A stretch of DNA of 64,000 nucleotides from Gemmatimonadaceae bacterium (GTDB lineage Bacteria > Gemmatimonadota > Gemmatimonadetes > Gemmatimonadales > Gemmatimonadaceae). Each line of letters begins with the position of its first letter. The stretch's first letter is position 1. The stretch lies in NCBI GenBank assembly GCA_016720905.1, contig JADKJT010000020.1:1-64000 (forward strand), written 5' to 3'. The position numbers and the translations under genes were made by a program. The notes under the pieces are model-generated. The model was not told the origin of the DNA. It worked only from the letters and a program-made list of their open reading frames with translations, and made no database searches. This document shows, piece after piece, positions 38,616-47,444 of this stretch.

Positions 38616-40583
38616 ATGGTCGGAATGGCGTGGCAAGCGGCTGTCGTGGCCGATTCGCAGGCGGTGCAAACGGCCGTCCACGGCACCGCGGCCGAAGTCG
38701 TGGTGAAGAACCCGGTACCGGGATTTGTGGGCAGGGCCTTTCAGCTCGCCTTCAACCTGCCAACCTGGCTGCAAGTTGGTGGCGCAGTCATTGGCGCGGC
38801 GATTGGACTCGCCGTGCTGGTCTGGTTGTACCGGCGCCGCGAAATCGGATTCGCGTGGCTTGGCCAGCAGTCCTCCGGGTACAAGGCGGGGCTGGCCGGT
38901 ATCGCGGGCTTCATGTTGCTGGGTGCCGGTGGCGTGGGCTATGCCGGCAACCACTACATGCAGCACGACAATGATTTCTGCGTCGGCTGCCACGTCATGG
39001 GCGATGCCTGGACGGCGTTTCAGCGCTCGGAGCACCGCAAACTCCAGTGTCACGATTGCCACCGGCAATCCATGCTGGTGAGTGCCAAGCAGTTGGTCTC
39101 CTGGGTGGCCGAGAAGCCGCAAGACATTCCCAAGCACTCCAAGGTGCCCACCAATGTCTGCAAGGAGTGCCACGCGCAGAGCGCCAGCGACAGCAGTTGG
39201 AAGCGCATTGTGGCCACTGCCGGACATCGGCTGCACATGAACAGCGACTCGTCGGCCCTCAAGGGCGTGGCGTGCGTGACCTGTCACGGACAGGAAGTGC
39301 ATCGCTTCGTGCCGGTCGACAAGACGTGTGGGCAGACCAACTGCCACGCCACCAAGGACACCAAGATCAATCTGGGCAAGATGGCGGGGCAAACCTCGCA
39401 GCATTGCACCGGCTGCCACACGTTCACCCGCGTGGTGCCGGAAAACATTTCGATGGACTCCACCCGGAAATACCTGATTGCCAATGGCAGCCCGGAAAGC
39501 TGCTTCGGCTGTCATGAAATGAAGAGCAAGCTGAAAGGCTTCGAAGCGAAGAACGACCGCGGCCACAATGGCGTGTGCGGCACTTGCCACAACCCGCACA
39601 AGCAGACCGAACCCAAGCAGGCATACGAATCGTGCGCGTCCAGCGGCTGCCACGTCGATCTGAAGAAGAAGAGTCCGTTCCACGCGGGCAACAAAGGCCA
39701 TGCCTCCAGCAAGTGCGGGGAATGCCATGAGCCGCACGAGTGGAAACCGAAGGGACGCGAGTGCATCGACTGCCACACCAACATGTTCGGCACGAAACCA
39801 ACGGCTCGACCCATCGGCTATCGCCGACCCGAGACGGGTAGTGGCAGCGCCCGCGGCCGTCATCCGTCGCGCCTGCAGCGGGTGCGTCACGCGTTCCACG
39901 CGCCAACCGTTCCCGATCCATCACGGCTTCGTCGGGTGGCCTTTCAGCAGAGCGTCGCCGCCACGCAGCCACCCGCACCCGCACCGCCCAAGGACTCGCC
40001 GACGTTCTCGCACAAGACACATAAGGTGCTGGCCTGTGCCGGTTGCCACGACCAGAAGCTCGCGCCCGGCGCATTGAAGGTCCGCACCAAGTCCGAATGC
40101 GCCGCGTGCCATCACTCGGCCGAACGCAGCGTCACGTGCGAAGGCTGTCATGACGCCCGCACGCAATTGGCGAAGACCATCATGCGCACAGTAACCATGC
40201 GCACCAGCGCCAACACCCCCGCCAAGCAGCGCAGTCTGCCGTTCGTGCACAAGCAGCACCGCGATCTCGAGTGCAAGGGGTGCCATACGTCGGGCATCCT
40301 GTTGGGCGTGACGCGTGACTGCACCTCATGTCACACCGAACATCACACGGCCGATCGCGCCTGTATCACCTGTCACCAGCCGGCGAAAGCATCGCATCAG
40401 CGCGCCGCGCATGATGGGTGCGCGGGCGCCGGATGCCACACGAACGCGACCGTGCTGGCGTTGCCGCCGTCGCGCTCGACGTGCCTGACGTGTCATGCCG
40501 AGCAACTCAATCACAAGCCCAAGCGCGAATGCGCCGAGTGCCACGCCGTGACGTGGGGCACCGCCGCCGCCAAGCCGCGTTGA
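38616..40583 (+). CDS. 20-haem membrane-anchored cytochrome with NapC/NirT-like N-terminus
   Basis: A 655-aa protein with an AAGGAG site 11 bases before the ATG. Two transmembrane helices (~51-72 and ~90-112) are followed by a NapC/NirT-like start of the haem domain, FCVGCHVMGDAW then CHDCH. There are 17 CxxCH and three CX4CH sites (CGQTNCH, CASSGCH, CAGAGCH). The first eleven (122-387) and the last nine (474 onward) form two modules joined by an Arg/Pro-rich haem-free linker at 388-463. NapC/NirT members take electrons from quinol, so this is a plausible exit from the membrane quinone pool into the periplasm. The stop is followed at once by the barrel gene. Confidence 0.9.
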   Translation: MVGMAWQAAVVADSQAVQTAVHGTAAEVVVKNPVPGFVGRAFQLAFNLPTWLQVGGAVIGAAIGLAVLVWLYRRREIGFAWLGQQSSGYKAGLAGIAGFMLLGAGGVGYAGNHYMQHDNDFCVGCHVMGDAWTAFQRSEHRKLQCHDCHRQSMLVSAKQLVSWVAEKPQDIPKHSKVPTNVCKECHAQSASDSSWKRIVATAGHRLHMNSDSSALKGVACVTCHGQEVHRFVPVDKTCGQTNCHATKDTKINLGKMAGQTSQHCTGCHTFTRVVPENISMDSTRKYLIANGSPESCFGCHEMKSKLKGFEAKNDRGHNGVCGTCHNPHKQTEPKQAYESCASSGCHVDLKKKSPFHAGNKGHASSKCGECHEPHEWKPKGRECIDCHTNMFGTKPTARPIGYRRPETGSGSARGRHPSRLQRVRHAFHAPTVPDPSRLRRVAFQQSVAATQPPAPAPPKDSPTFSHKTHKVLACAGCHDQKLAPGALKVRTKSECAACHHSAERSVTCEGCHDARTQLAKTIMRTVTMRTSANTPAKQRSLPFVHKQHRDLECKGCHTSGILLGVTRDCTSCHTEHHTADRACITCHQPAKASHQRAAHDGCAGAGCHTNATVLALPPSRSTCLTCHAEQLNHKPKRECAECHAVTWGTAAAKPR

Positions 40584-40584
40584 T

Positions 40585-42165
40585 ATGCGCCCGCCAGTAT
40601 TGATGGTTGCGCTCGCCGTCGTGGCTCTGGCCGCGATGCCGCGAGTGATGGACGCCCAGGGCGTGCGTATTCGCGGCGTCACCAGCGTGCGGTTTCTCGA
40701 GCTGCGCCCGTTCATCGACGATTCGGTGGCCGTGGGCACCACACTGCCCGGCGCGATCGACTACCGACAGACGGCGGACGGACTCGTGGTCCGTTGCGTG
40801 GAGGGTGATGCGTTCTGCCGGTTCAAGCGCGCCGGCTCGACGGCCAATGCGTTGCCGCTCACACAGGATCTGCAGATGACCGCGTGGGGCCTTGGCCGCG
40901 GGATCAGCCTGCATGCCGATGTGCGGATGCGCAACGCGATGGGATCGCAGCCCGCGCTCTGGCCGCGCGCCGAAGATGCGTTTGACGCCCTCACAGCGTA
41001 CGTGGAACTTGATCGCGCGCAGGTTACCGCACGCGCCGGTCGCCAGTACGCCACCTCGGGGTTGGGATTCTACAACTACGATGGCGCCTCGCTGACCTAC
41101 CGCCCCAATCGTCGCGTCACGCTGGAAGGCTTTGGCGGATGGAGTCTGGCGCAGGGGCTGAACGAGCAGGTCACCACCAGCGAGATCGGCGCGGTTGATG
41201 AGTTGCCGCCCGACCGGAATGCCCTGCTGGTGGGTGCCCAGGTGCGCCTGCGACCCACTGATCGGAGTTCGCTGAGCGCGCTGTATCAGCGCGAAGTGCG
41301 CGACAACCGGTCGGCCCTGTACAGTGAACGCATTGCGGTCGATGGCACGTGGCGATTCGGTCGGGCGGGCCTCGAGGGGTCGATGCAGCGGGATCTGTCC
41401 ACCAACGAGTTCAACGAACTGCGCGCCCGATTCCGGTTGCCACCTATTCAGCAAACGGTCGTCTCGCTGGAAGCACGCCACTTCCGGCCATTCTTCCAAC
41501 TCTGGACCATCTGGGGCGCGTTTGCGCCGGTGGGGTTCGATGAGGCCCGCGTGCAGGCGTCGTGGCGCAACACGGCCCAGTCGCTGTCGGTCGATGTGCA
41601 TGGGGCGAAGCGTCGCTGGGAAGACACCGAAGCCGGCCTCGACTTCGAGGCGCTGCGCGCCGACGGGTGGCGCGTCGGCGGCAACGTCACGTGGCGGGTC
41701 GCCACCAACTGGCACACCAACGCCGGATACAGCGCGGATGTGGGATTCGGTGCCGCGCGCAGCGAAGGCGACGTGGGTGTTCATTGGGAACATGGTCAGC
41801 TATTCCTCGGCGCCACGGCGTCGGCGTTCCAAAGCATCTACGAGTTGCGCATCGGCACCGGACGCGTGCTGGGCGCCGGCCTCGACGCGGGTTGGCAGAT
41901 CAGTCCTGACCTGCGACTCGTTGGAGATTTCTCGGCCTATCAGCAGTTGGCGCGCAATAGTGCGCCGTCCACCGACTGGACCCAGCGTCGCGCCACCGCC
42001 CGATTCGAGTGGATGGTGGGATCCGATCCCGGAGCCCGCACGGTGAGTGCCGCCACGCGCAAAGCCGAAGCACGCGCGCGCGGCAACGCGGAGTTGGCGC
42101 GTCTCGCTTCGGCGCACAGCAGCCGCTTGCCGGCGTCTTCCGGCGCACCGGAGATTCGGCCATGA
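40585..42165 (+). CDS. Outer-membrane beta-barrel protein (possible cytochrome-associated porin)
   Basis: A 526-aa protein with a signal peptide (MRPPVLMVALAVVALAAMPRVMDAQG). Alternating strand-like segments rich in Trp, Tyr, Arg and Asp then run to near the C-terminus, for example VTARAGRQYATSGLGFYNYDGASLTYRP and HFRPFFQLWTIWGAFAPVG. This is the pattern of a barrel of about 18-22 strands. It is not clearly MtrB-like and lacks an MtrB N-terminal CxxC. It begins 1 base after the 20-haem gene and overlaps the 16-haem gene by an ATGA (42162-42165), so all three are made together. That context suggests an outer-membrane conduit or anchor. Confidence 0.8.
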   Translation: MRPPVLMVALAVVALAAMPRVMDAQGVRIRGVTSVRFLELRPFIDDSVAVGTTLPGAIDYRQTADGLVVRCVEGDAFCRFKRAGSTANALPLTQDLQMTAWGLGRGISLHADVRMRNAMGSQPALWPRAEDAFDALTAYVELDRAQVTARAGRQYATSGLGFYNYDGASLTYRPNRRVTLEGFGGWSLAQGLNEQVTTSEIGAVDELPPDRNALLVGAQVRLRPTDRSSLSALYQREVRDNRSALYSERIAVDGTWRFGRAGLEGSMQRDLSTNEFNELRARFRLPPIQQTVVSLEARHFRPFFQLWTIWGAFAPVGFDEARVQASWRNTAQSLSVDVHGAKRRWEDTEAGLDFEALRADGWRVGGNVTWRVATNWHTNAGYSADVGFGAARSEGDVGVHWEHGQLFLGATASAFQSIYELRIGTGRVLGAGLDAGWQISPDLRLVGDFSAYQQLARNSAPSTDWTQRRATARFEWMVGSDPGARTVSAATRKAEARARGNAELARLASAHSSRLPASSGAPEIRP

Positions 42166-43724
42166 AACGCGCATTCTCAAAGTTGGCCGGGCTGACAGGC
42201 CGATCACGGCTGTTCTGGCTGCTGGCAACCGGTCTGGTCGTCGCGGCCATGGTGCCCGTCTCGCGTGTCGTCGCGCGGCAGGCTGCGCCACGCTTCTCTC
42301 ACGAGAAGCACCAGAAGCTCTTCCCGCAGTGCAGTGGCTGCCACGCGGGCATCCCCACAGGAACGCTGGCAACCTCCTTTCCGGACACCGCAACATGCGG
42401 CGAGTGCCATAACAATCGCGATCGCAAGAAGGTCGAATGGTCCGGGCCGACTCGCGCGGCCAGTAACCTGCGCTTCACGCATGTCGATCATCTCGGCTTG
42501 ACCGACGCGGAGGGTGCCGCGTGTATCACCTGTCACGCCACACCCGATGCGAAGTGGATGCAGGTCGATCGCGCCAAGCCCGCGCAGTGTCTCGCATGTC
42601 ACACCCATCGTGCCAGCGCCCATCTGGCGGCGGACAACCGCTGCGCCAGCTGTCACGTGCCGCTGACGCAAGCAAAGACGTTGAGCGTCGCGCGTATCGC
42701 CGCATTTCCCAAGCCGCCGTCGCACGATCAGGCCGACTTCGCACGGCGCCATGATGCCACCGGTGCCTTGGCGCAAGCCCAGTGCGCAGTCTGTCACGCG
42801 CGGGAAAGCTGCGCGCGCTGTCACGTGAACGCGACCCGCATCGCCACGGTGTACCGGCTGGCGTCGGACACGCGGGTGGCCGGCCTCGTGGCCGGCAAAC
42901 CCGCGTCGTACACGGCACCCACCTCCCACCGTGGTGCAGGATTCCTGGAAACCCATGGACCGATGGCCCGTGAGTTCGCGTTGACGTGTGCCAATTGCCA
43001 CGCGCAGGCGAGCTGTCAGGCGTGTCACACGGGCAAGACGGCGGCCGACGTGATCGCCTTGCTTCCGGTTGCCGAACGCGGCGATGCCGCCGGCGTGCAG
43101 ATCAAGACCAATGTGATGCCGTGGAATGGCCTCACGGAGGCCACTACGCTCACCGGTCGCATCGCCCTGGGCCCCGCCACGAATGTGCAGAAGGCCGTCA
43201 CCGGTGCCGAACCGCGCAAGGCGCAAGTGCATGCGCCGGGTTTCTCACGCACGCACGGTGCCTCGGCCGCGTCCTCGCAGTTGAATTGTGAAGGCTGTCA
43301 CAGCAAGAGCTACTGCGCCGACTGTCACGGTGGCGAAAGCAAGCGACGCTTTCACGTGGCCAACTTCGCGGCCCGACATGCGCCGGAAGCCTGGGGACGC
43401 GAAACAGACTGCCAGCAGTGCCACAATCCCGAGGTGTTCTGCCGAGCCTGCCATGTGCAGGTTGGCCTGAGCGCCAAAGGCCGCACCAACGTCGGCTATC
43501 ATTCAGCGGTCCCGCTCTGGACTTTGCAACACGGTCAAGCCGCGCGACAGGGATTGCAGACGTGTACCAGTTGCCACACCCAGAAAGACTGCATGCAGTG
43601 TCATGCACAGGGCGGACGAGGCATCAATCCGCACGGTGCGAACTTCGACGCAAAGCGCATGTGGAAGGCGAATCGCCTGACCTGCCTGCGGTGCCATTTC
43701 AAAGACCCGTTTGAAGGCCGCTGA
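42162..43724 (+). CDS. Periplasmic 16-haem c-type cytochrome
   Basis: A 520-aa protein; the start ATG at 42162 overlaps the barrel gene stop. A signal peptide (LFWLLATGLVVAAMVPVSRVVA) leads to the mature chain beginning RFSHEKHQKLFPQCSGCH. I count 16 CxxCH sites, many in close pairs about 5-6 residues apart (CAVCHARESCARCH, CANCHAQASCQACH, CEGCHSKSYCADCH, CQQCHNPEVFCRACH, CTSCHTQKDCMQCH). This repeated doublet suggests internal duplication of a two-haem unit. The haem density is high enough to form a continuous electron wire. It should work with the barrel and the 20-haem protein. Confidence 0.9.
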   Translation: MKRAFSKLAGLTGRSRLFWLLATGLVVAAMVPVSRVVARQAAPRFSHEKHQKLFPQCSGCHAGIPTGTLATSFPDTATCGECHNNRDRKKVEWSGPTRAASNLRFTHVDHLGLTDAEGAACITCHATPDAKWMQVDRAKPAQCLACHTHRASAHLAADNRCASCHVPLTQAKTLSVARIAAFPKPPSHDQADFARRHDATGALAQAQCAVCHARESCARCHVNATRIATVYRLASDTRVAGLVAGKPASYTAPTSHRGAGFLETHGPMAREFALTCANCHAQASCQACHTGKTAADVIALLPVAERGDAAGVQIKTNVMPWNGLTEATTLTGRIALGPATNVQKAVTGAEPRKAQVHAPGFSRTHGASAASSQLNCEGCHSKSYCADCHGGESKRRFHVANFAARHAPEAWGRETDCQQCHNPEVFCRACHVQVGLSAKGRTNVGYHSAVPLWTLQHGQAARQGLQTCTSCHTQKDCMQCHAQGGRGINPHGANFDAKRMWKANRLTCLRCHFKDPFEGR

Positions 43725-43762
43725 CGTCGCGTGCCTCCCTTCAACATTCTCCCAACATCTGC

Positions 43763-44350
43763 ATGTCGCGCTCTTCACGCTTCACCACGGCCACCACGGC
43801 ACTCGCGCTCATCTCGATGGTCGCCTGTGGCACGTCCGACACGGCTGGCCGTCAGCCGATCGGCTCGGTGTCAGACGCCGCATCCGCCGAGCCCACTGAC
43901 GCGAGCGGCCCAAAGCTTCCGCTTGCCGCCCTGAACGCGCTGAACGCCGGCAACACCGCCTATCGCGCCAAGCAGTTTGACGTGGCGCTTGCCAGCTATC
44001 GTGAGGCCGCCGTCGCGGCGCCGGCGCACGCCGCGCCGTGGTTTGGCATGTACATGGTGGCCAGCGAAATGAAGAACACGGCCTTGGCCGACAGCGCGAT
44101 GGGTCACGTGAAATCCCTCTCGGCCGATCCCTCCGCGTTGGGCGCCCACGCGAAGGTGACGTCGGAGATGACAACGGGAGCAGGCGGGTCAGGGCACCCG
44201 TCTGCGGCCTCGCCGAACCTGCCGGCCGGTCATCCCTCCACCCAACCGCTGCCTTCAGGACATCCGTCCACGATCGCGCCGTTGACCCCGCGCAAATCGG
44301 CCGACTCCGTCGGACGCAGTCGGGCGCGGTCGGGCATGACAAACGGCTGA
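43763..44350 (+). CDS. TPR-containing lipoprotein with a GHPS-rich tail
   Basis: A 195-aa protein with a lipoprotein signal ending SMVACGTS. A TPR-like pair lies at ~58-115 (LNALNAGNTAYRAKQFDVALASYREAA). The tail contains Pro/Ser/His repeats (SGHPSAASPNLPAGHPSTQPLPSGHPST). It lies between the cytochrome/barrel operon and the hydrogenase on the same strand. A scaffold or assembly role for the electron-transfer complex is possible, but nothing in the sequence proves it. I do not recognise a family. Confidence 0.72.
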   Translation: MSRSSRFTTATTALALISMVACGTSDTAGRQPIGSVSDAASAEPTDASGPKLPLAALNALNAGNTAYRAKQFDVALASYREAAVAAPAHAAPWFGMYMVASEMKNTALADSAMGHVKSLSADPSALGAHAKVTSEMTTGAGGSGHPSAASPNLPAGHPSTQPLPSGHPSTIAPLTPRKSADSVGRSRARSGMTNG

Positions 44351-44479
44351 GGCCGGAGGGCGCGGTCGCGTCAGGCAACACCTCACGTGACCAGCAACTT
44401 TCCCGTATGGACGGGGTTCATGCCAATCGACACCGTTGCTGCATGCAACGCTCCGTCCCCCGCTCCGCCGACTGAACTG

Positions 44480-44514
44480 ACGCCCAGCCAGACCACTCCG
44501 GTCATGCTGGGCGT
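44480..44514 (+). promoter_or_regulatory. Perfect 9-bp hairpin upstream of the hydrogenase small-subunit gene
   Basis: ACGCCCAGC (44480-44488) and GCTGGGCGT (44506-44514) are perfect complements around a 17-base loop, within the 211-base gap before hupS. The right arm is followed by TGTTGCTG, not a clean T-run, so it is at best a weak terminator. It could equally be an mRNA 5' structure or an operator. The hupS ATG is 47 bases downstream, with GGGAG in between. Confidence 0.4.
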
Positions 44515-44561
44515 TGTTGCTGTCGTCGACGGTCGACTCCCCCCGCTTGGGAGACTACCAC

Positions 44562-45716
44562 ATGTTCAACCCGAATCAGATTCCTTGGCGCACGAATGAA
44601 CCGCTGGTTGATTACCTCGAGAAGACCGGGGTGTCACGGCGGGCTTTCATGGCGTTCTGCGCTGAAATGACCGTGATGCTGGGTGCCGCATCGATGGTCA
44701 CGCCGCGCATCGTGAAAGCACTGGCGGCGCTCAAGCGCCCCTCGGTGATATGGCTCTCGCTGCAGGAATGCACGGGATGCGTGGAAAGCGTGTTGCGCAG
44801 TGCCACGCCAACCATTGGTGATCTGCTGCTTGACGTCATCTCCCTGGATTTCCAGGAGAATCTGATGGCCGCCGCGGGCACCGCGGCCGAAAAGGCCATG
44901 CACGATTCGATGACCGCGAACAAGGGGAACTATATCCTCGTCGTCACCGGGTCGATCCCCACCAAGGAGAACGGGATCTACACGATGATCGGCGGTCGCA
45001 CGGCCGAGGAGATTCTCAAGGAAGCCGCAGCCGGCGCGTCGGCCGTCATCGCCGTGGGTGCCTGCGCGCACTGGGGCAACGTTCAGGCGGCGCGCCCCAA
45101 CCCCACTGGCGCGGTGGGTGTGCGCGATATCGTCACCGACAAGCCGGTGGTGAACATCGCCGGCTGCCCGCCCATCGCCGATGTGGTCACCGCCACCGTC
45201 GTGCATGTGTTGACGTTCGGCAAGATCCCCGAGCTCGACCGCGAAGGTCGACCGAAGTTTGCTTACGGGGCGAAGATCCACGACCAGTGCTCGCGTCGCG
45301 CCAACTACGACGCCGGGCAGTTCGTCGAGCACTTCGACGATGCCGCCGCGCGTGAGGGCTACTGCCTGTATCACGTCGGCTGCAAAGGTCCGGAGACATT
45401 CTCGCCCTGCCCCATCACGCAGTGGAACTCGCATACCAGTTGGCCGATTGGCGCCGGGCATCCGTGCATCGGATGCACCGAGCCGCACTTCTGGGACACC
45501 ATGACCCCGTTCTACAATCGCCTGCCCAACACAGCGGGTATTCCCGTTGAACGCACGGCGGACTTCATCGGTGGTGCACTGGCCGTCGGCGCCGTGGCCG
45601 GCATCGCCGTACACGCCACCGCAACCACCATCTCGCGCATGAAGGCGCGGCGCGAACTGCCCATTCTTGAACAGTCGGGGCGCACCCCGCCACCGCCGAC
45701 CGGTCCCACGACCTGA
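44562..45716 (+). CDS. hupS: [NiFe] hydrogenase small subunit, group 1
   Basis: The iron-sulfur subunit of a membrane-bound uptake hydrogenase (384 aa). The ATG at 44562 is preceded by GGGAG. A Tat signal (VSRRAFMAFCAEMTVMLG) directs export of the folded dimer. The proximal cluster motif is LQECTGCVESVLR, followed by AVGACAHWGN and NIAGCPPIAD. The distal cluster uses IHDQC and YCLYHVGC, and the medial cluster CPITQWN and HPCIGCTEPHFW. CTGC lacks the extra Cys of O2-tolerant enzymes (CTCC). A C-terminal helix (GGALAVGAVAGIAVHATA) anchors it to the membrane. Confidence 0.97.
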   Translation: MFNPNQIPWRTNEPLVDYLEKTGVSRRAFMAFCAEMTVMLGAASMVTPRIVKALAALKRPSVIWLSLQECTGCVESVLRSATPTIGDLLLDVISLDFQENLMAAAGTAAEKAMHDSMTANKGNYILVVTGSIPTKENGIYTMIGGRTAEEILKEAAAGASAVIAVGACAHWGNVQAARPNPTGAVGVRDIVTDKPVVNIAGCPPIADVVTATVVHVLTFGKIPELDREGRPKFAYGAKIHDQCSRRANYDAGQFVEHFDDAAAREGYCLYHVGCKGPETFSPCPITQWNSHTSWPIGAGHPCIGCTEPHFWDTMTPFYNRLPNTAGIPVERTADFIGGALAVGAVAGIAVHATATTISRMKARRELPILEQSGRTPPPPTGPTT

Positions 45717-45734
45717 TCCAGAGGAGAATTCATC

Positions 45735-47444
45735 ATGGCACGGACAAAGGTCGTCGTCGACCCGATCACCCGAATCGAAGGTCATCTCCGCATTGAAGTG
45801 CTGGCCGAGGACGGACGCATTGCCAACGCCTGGGCCAGCGCGACGCAATTCCGCGGACTGGAGCTGGTACTCAAGGGTCGCGATCCGCGTGACGCGTGGG
45901 CCTTCGCGCAACGCATTTGTGGTGTGTGCACGGTGGTGCATGCGGTCGCGTCGCTGCGCGCCGTGGAAGACGCGCTCGCCATCAAGATCCCGGCGCAGGC
46001 CAACCTGATTCGCAACCTGATGGTCGGGATGCAGTACATCCACGATCATGTGGTGCACTTCTACCATCTGCACGCACTGGACTGGGTGGACGTGGTCAGT
46101 GCGCTCAAGGCCGACCCGGTCGCGGCGGAGAAGATCGCCCAGGGCATCTCCACGTGGCCGAACAACAACGCGGCGCGTTTCCGCGAAGTGCAGGAGCGGG
46201 TCAAGACATTCGTGTCGAGTGGCCAGTTGGGCATCTTCACCAACGGCTACTGGGGACATCCCGCATACAAGCTGCCGCCGGAAGTGAACCTGATTGCGGT
46301 CTCGCACTATCTCGAAGCACTCGACTGGCAGCGCGATGTGGCCCGTCTGCACGCCATCTTCGGTGGCAAGAATCCCCACCCCAACTTCATCGTGGGTGGC
46401 ATGGCGTCGCCCATCAATCTCGATGCGCGCGCCACGATCAATGCCGACAGCCTCACCGATGTAAAGAGTCTCATCATGAAGGCGCAGGACTTCGTGGAGC
46501 GCGTGTACTGGCCCGACCTGGTGGCCATTGCGGGCTTCTACAAGGATTGGGCTGCCATTGGTGGCGGCACGGGCAACTACCTCTCGTATGGCGATATCCC
46601 GAAGACGAACGGCGGCACCGATTTCTATTTCCCGCGCGGCGTCGTCCTCAACAAGGATCTCTCGAAGGTCGTGCCATTCGATCAGGCCGGCGTGACCGAG
46701 CAGATCCACAGCGCGTGGTACGAGTACGAAGGCGGCAACGACAAGGCGCTGCACCCGTGGGAAGGCGAAACCAAGGCATCGTACACCGGTCCCGCGGCCC
46801 CGTGGACGTACCTGCAGGACGAGAAGAAGTACACGTGGATGAAGGCGCCGCGCTACAATGGCAAGCCGATGGAAGTCGGCCCGTTGGCGCGCATGCTGGT
46901 GGGCTACGCGTCCGGTCACAAGGAGATCAAGGATCTCGTTGGCCAGACATTGGGCGCACTCAAGGTGGGGCCGGAAGCGCTCTTCTCCACGCTGGGTCGA
47001 ACGGCGGCACGCGGCATGGAGTCGATCCTGTGGGCGCGACTCATGTCCACCTGGTACGACGATCTGGTGGCCCGCATCAAGGGCGGCGACACGGCCACGC
47101 ACAACGGTGACAAGTGGGATCCGTCCACCTGGCCGGCTGAAGCCAAGGGCTTCGGATTCATGGAAGCGCCGCGCGGTGCGCTGGGACACTGGGTGAACAT
47201 CAAGGACGGCAAGATCGAGAACTACCAGGCGGTCGTGCCCAGCACGTGGAACTGTTCGCCGCGTGACAAGGATGGCGTCATGGGGCCGTACGAAGCAGCG
47301 CTGGTGGACAATCATCCGCTGCTCGATCCCGAGCGGCCCATCGAGATCCTGCGCACCATCCATTCGTTTGATCCGTGTCTCGCCTGTGGCGTGCACATCC
47401 TCGACGCCAGCGGACGCGAGATCATGGAGGTGAAAGTGCAATGA
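45735..47444 (+). CDS. hupL: [NiFe] hydrogenase large subunit, group 1
   Basis: The catalytic subunit (569 aa) that oxidises H2 at a Ni-Fe(CN)2CO centre. The four Ni-binding Cys lie in RICGVCTVVH near the N-terminus and in IHSFDPCLACGVH near the C-terminus. The last 15 residues (ILDASGREIMEVKVQ) follow the final His and should be cut off by the maturation protease encoded at 48243. The first residues, VDPITRIEGHLRIE, are the family signature. It has a strong GAGGAGAA site and begins 18 bases after hupS. It is exported with HupS through the Tat system. Confidence 0.98.
   Translation: MARTKVVVDPITRIEGHLRIEVLAEDGRIANAWASATQFRGLELVLKGRDPRDAWAFAQRICGVCTVVHAVASLRAVEDALAIKIPAQANLIRNLMVGMQYIHDHVVHFYHLHALDWVDVVSALKADPVAAEKIAQGISTWPNNNAARFREVQERVKTFVSSGQLGIFTNGYWGHPAYKLPPEVNLIAVSHYLEALDWQRDVARLHAIFGGKNPHPNFIVGGMASPINLDARATINADSLTDVKSLIMKAQDFVERVYWPDLVAIAGFYKDWAAIGGGTGNYLSYGDIPKTNGGTDFYFPRGVVLNKDLSKVVPFDQAGVTEQIHSAWYEYEGGNDKALHPWEGETKASYTGPAAPWTYLQDEKKYTWMKAPRYNGKPMEVGPLARMLVGYASGHKEIKDLVGQTLGALKVGPEALFSTLGRTAARGMESILWARLMSTWYDDLVARIKGGDTATHNGDKWDPSTWPAEAKGFGFMEAPRGALGHWVNIKDGKIENYQAVVPSTWNCSPRDKDGVMGPYEAALVDNHPLLDPERPIEILRTIHSFDPCLACGVHILDASGREIMEVKVQ

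Noticed and set aside
44480..44514. The hairpin before hupS as a true Rho-independent terminator
   Set aside because: The stem is perfect but is followed by TGTTGCTG, not a T-run. I list it only as a possible regulatory structure.
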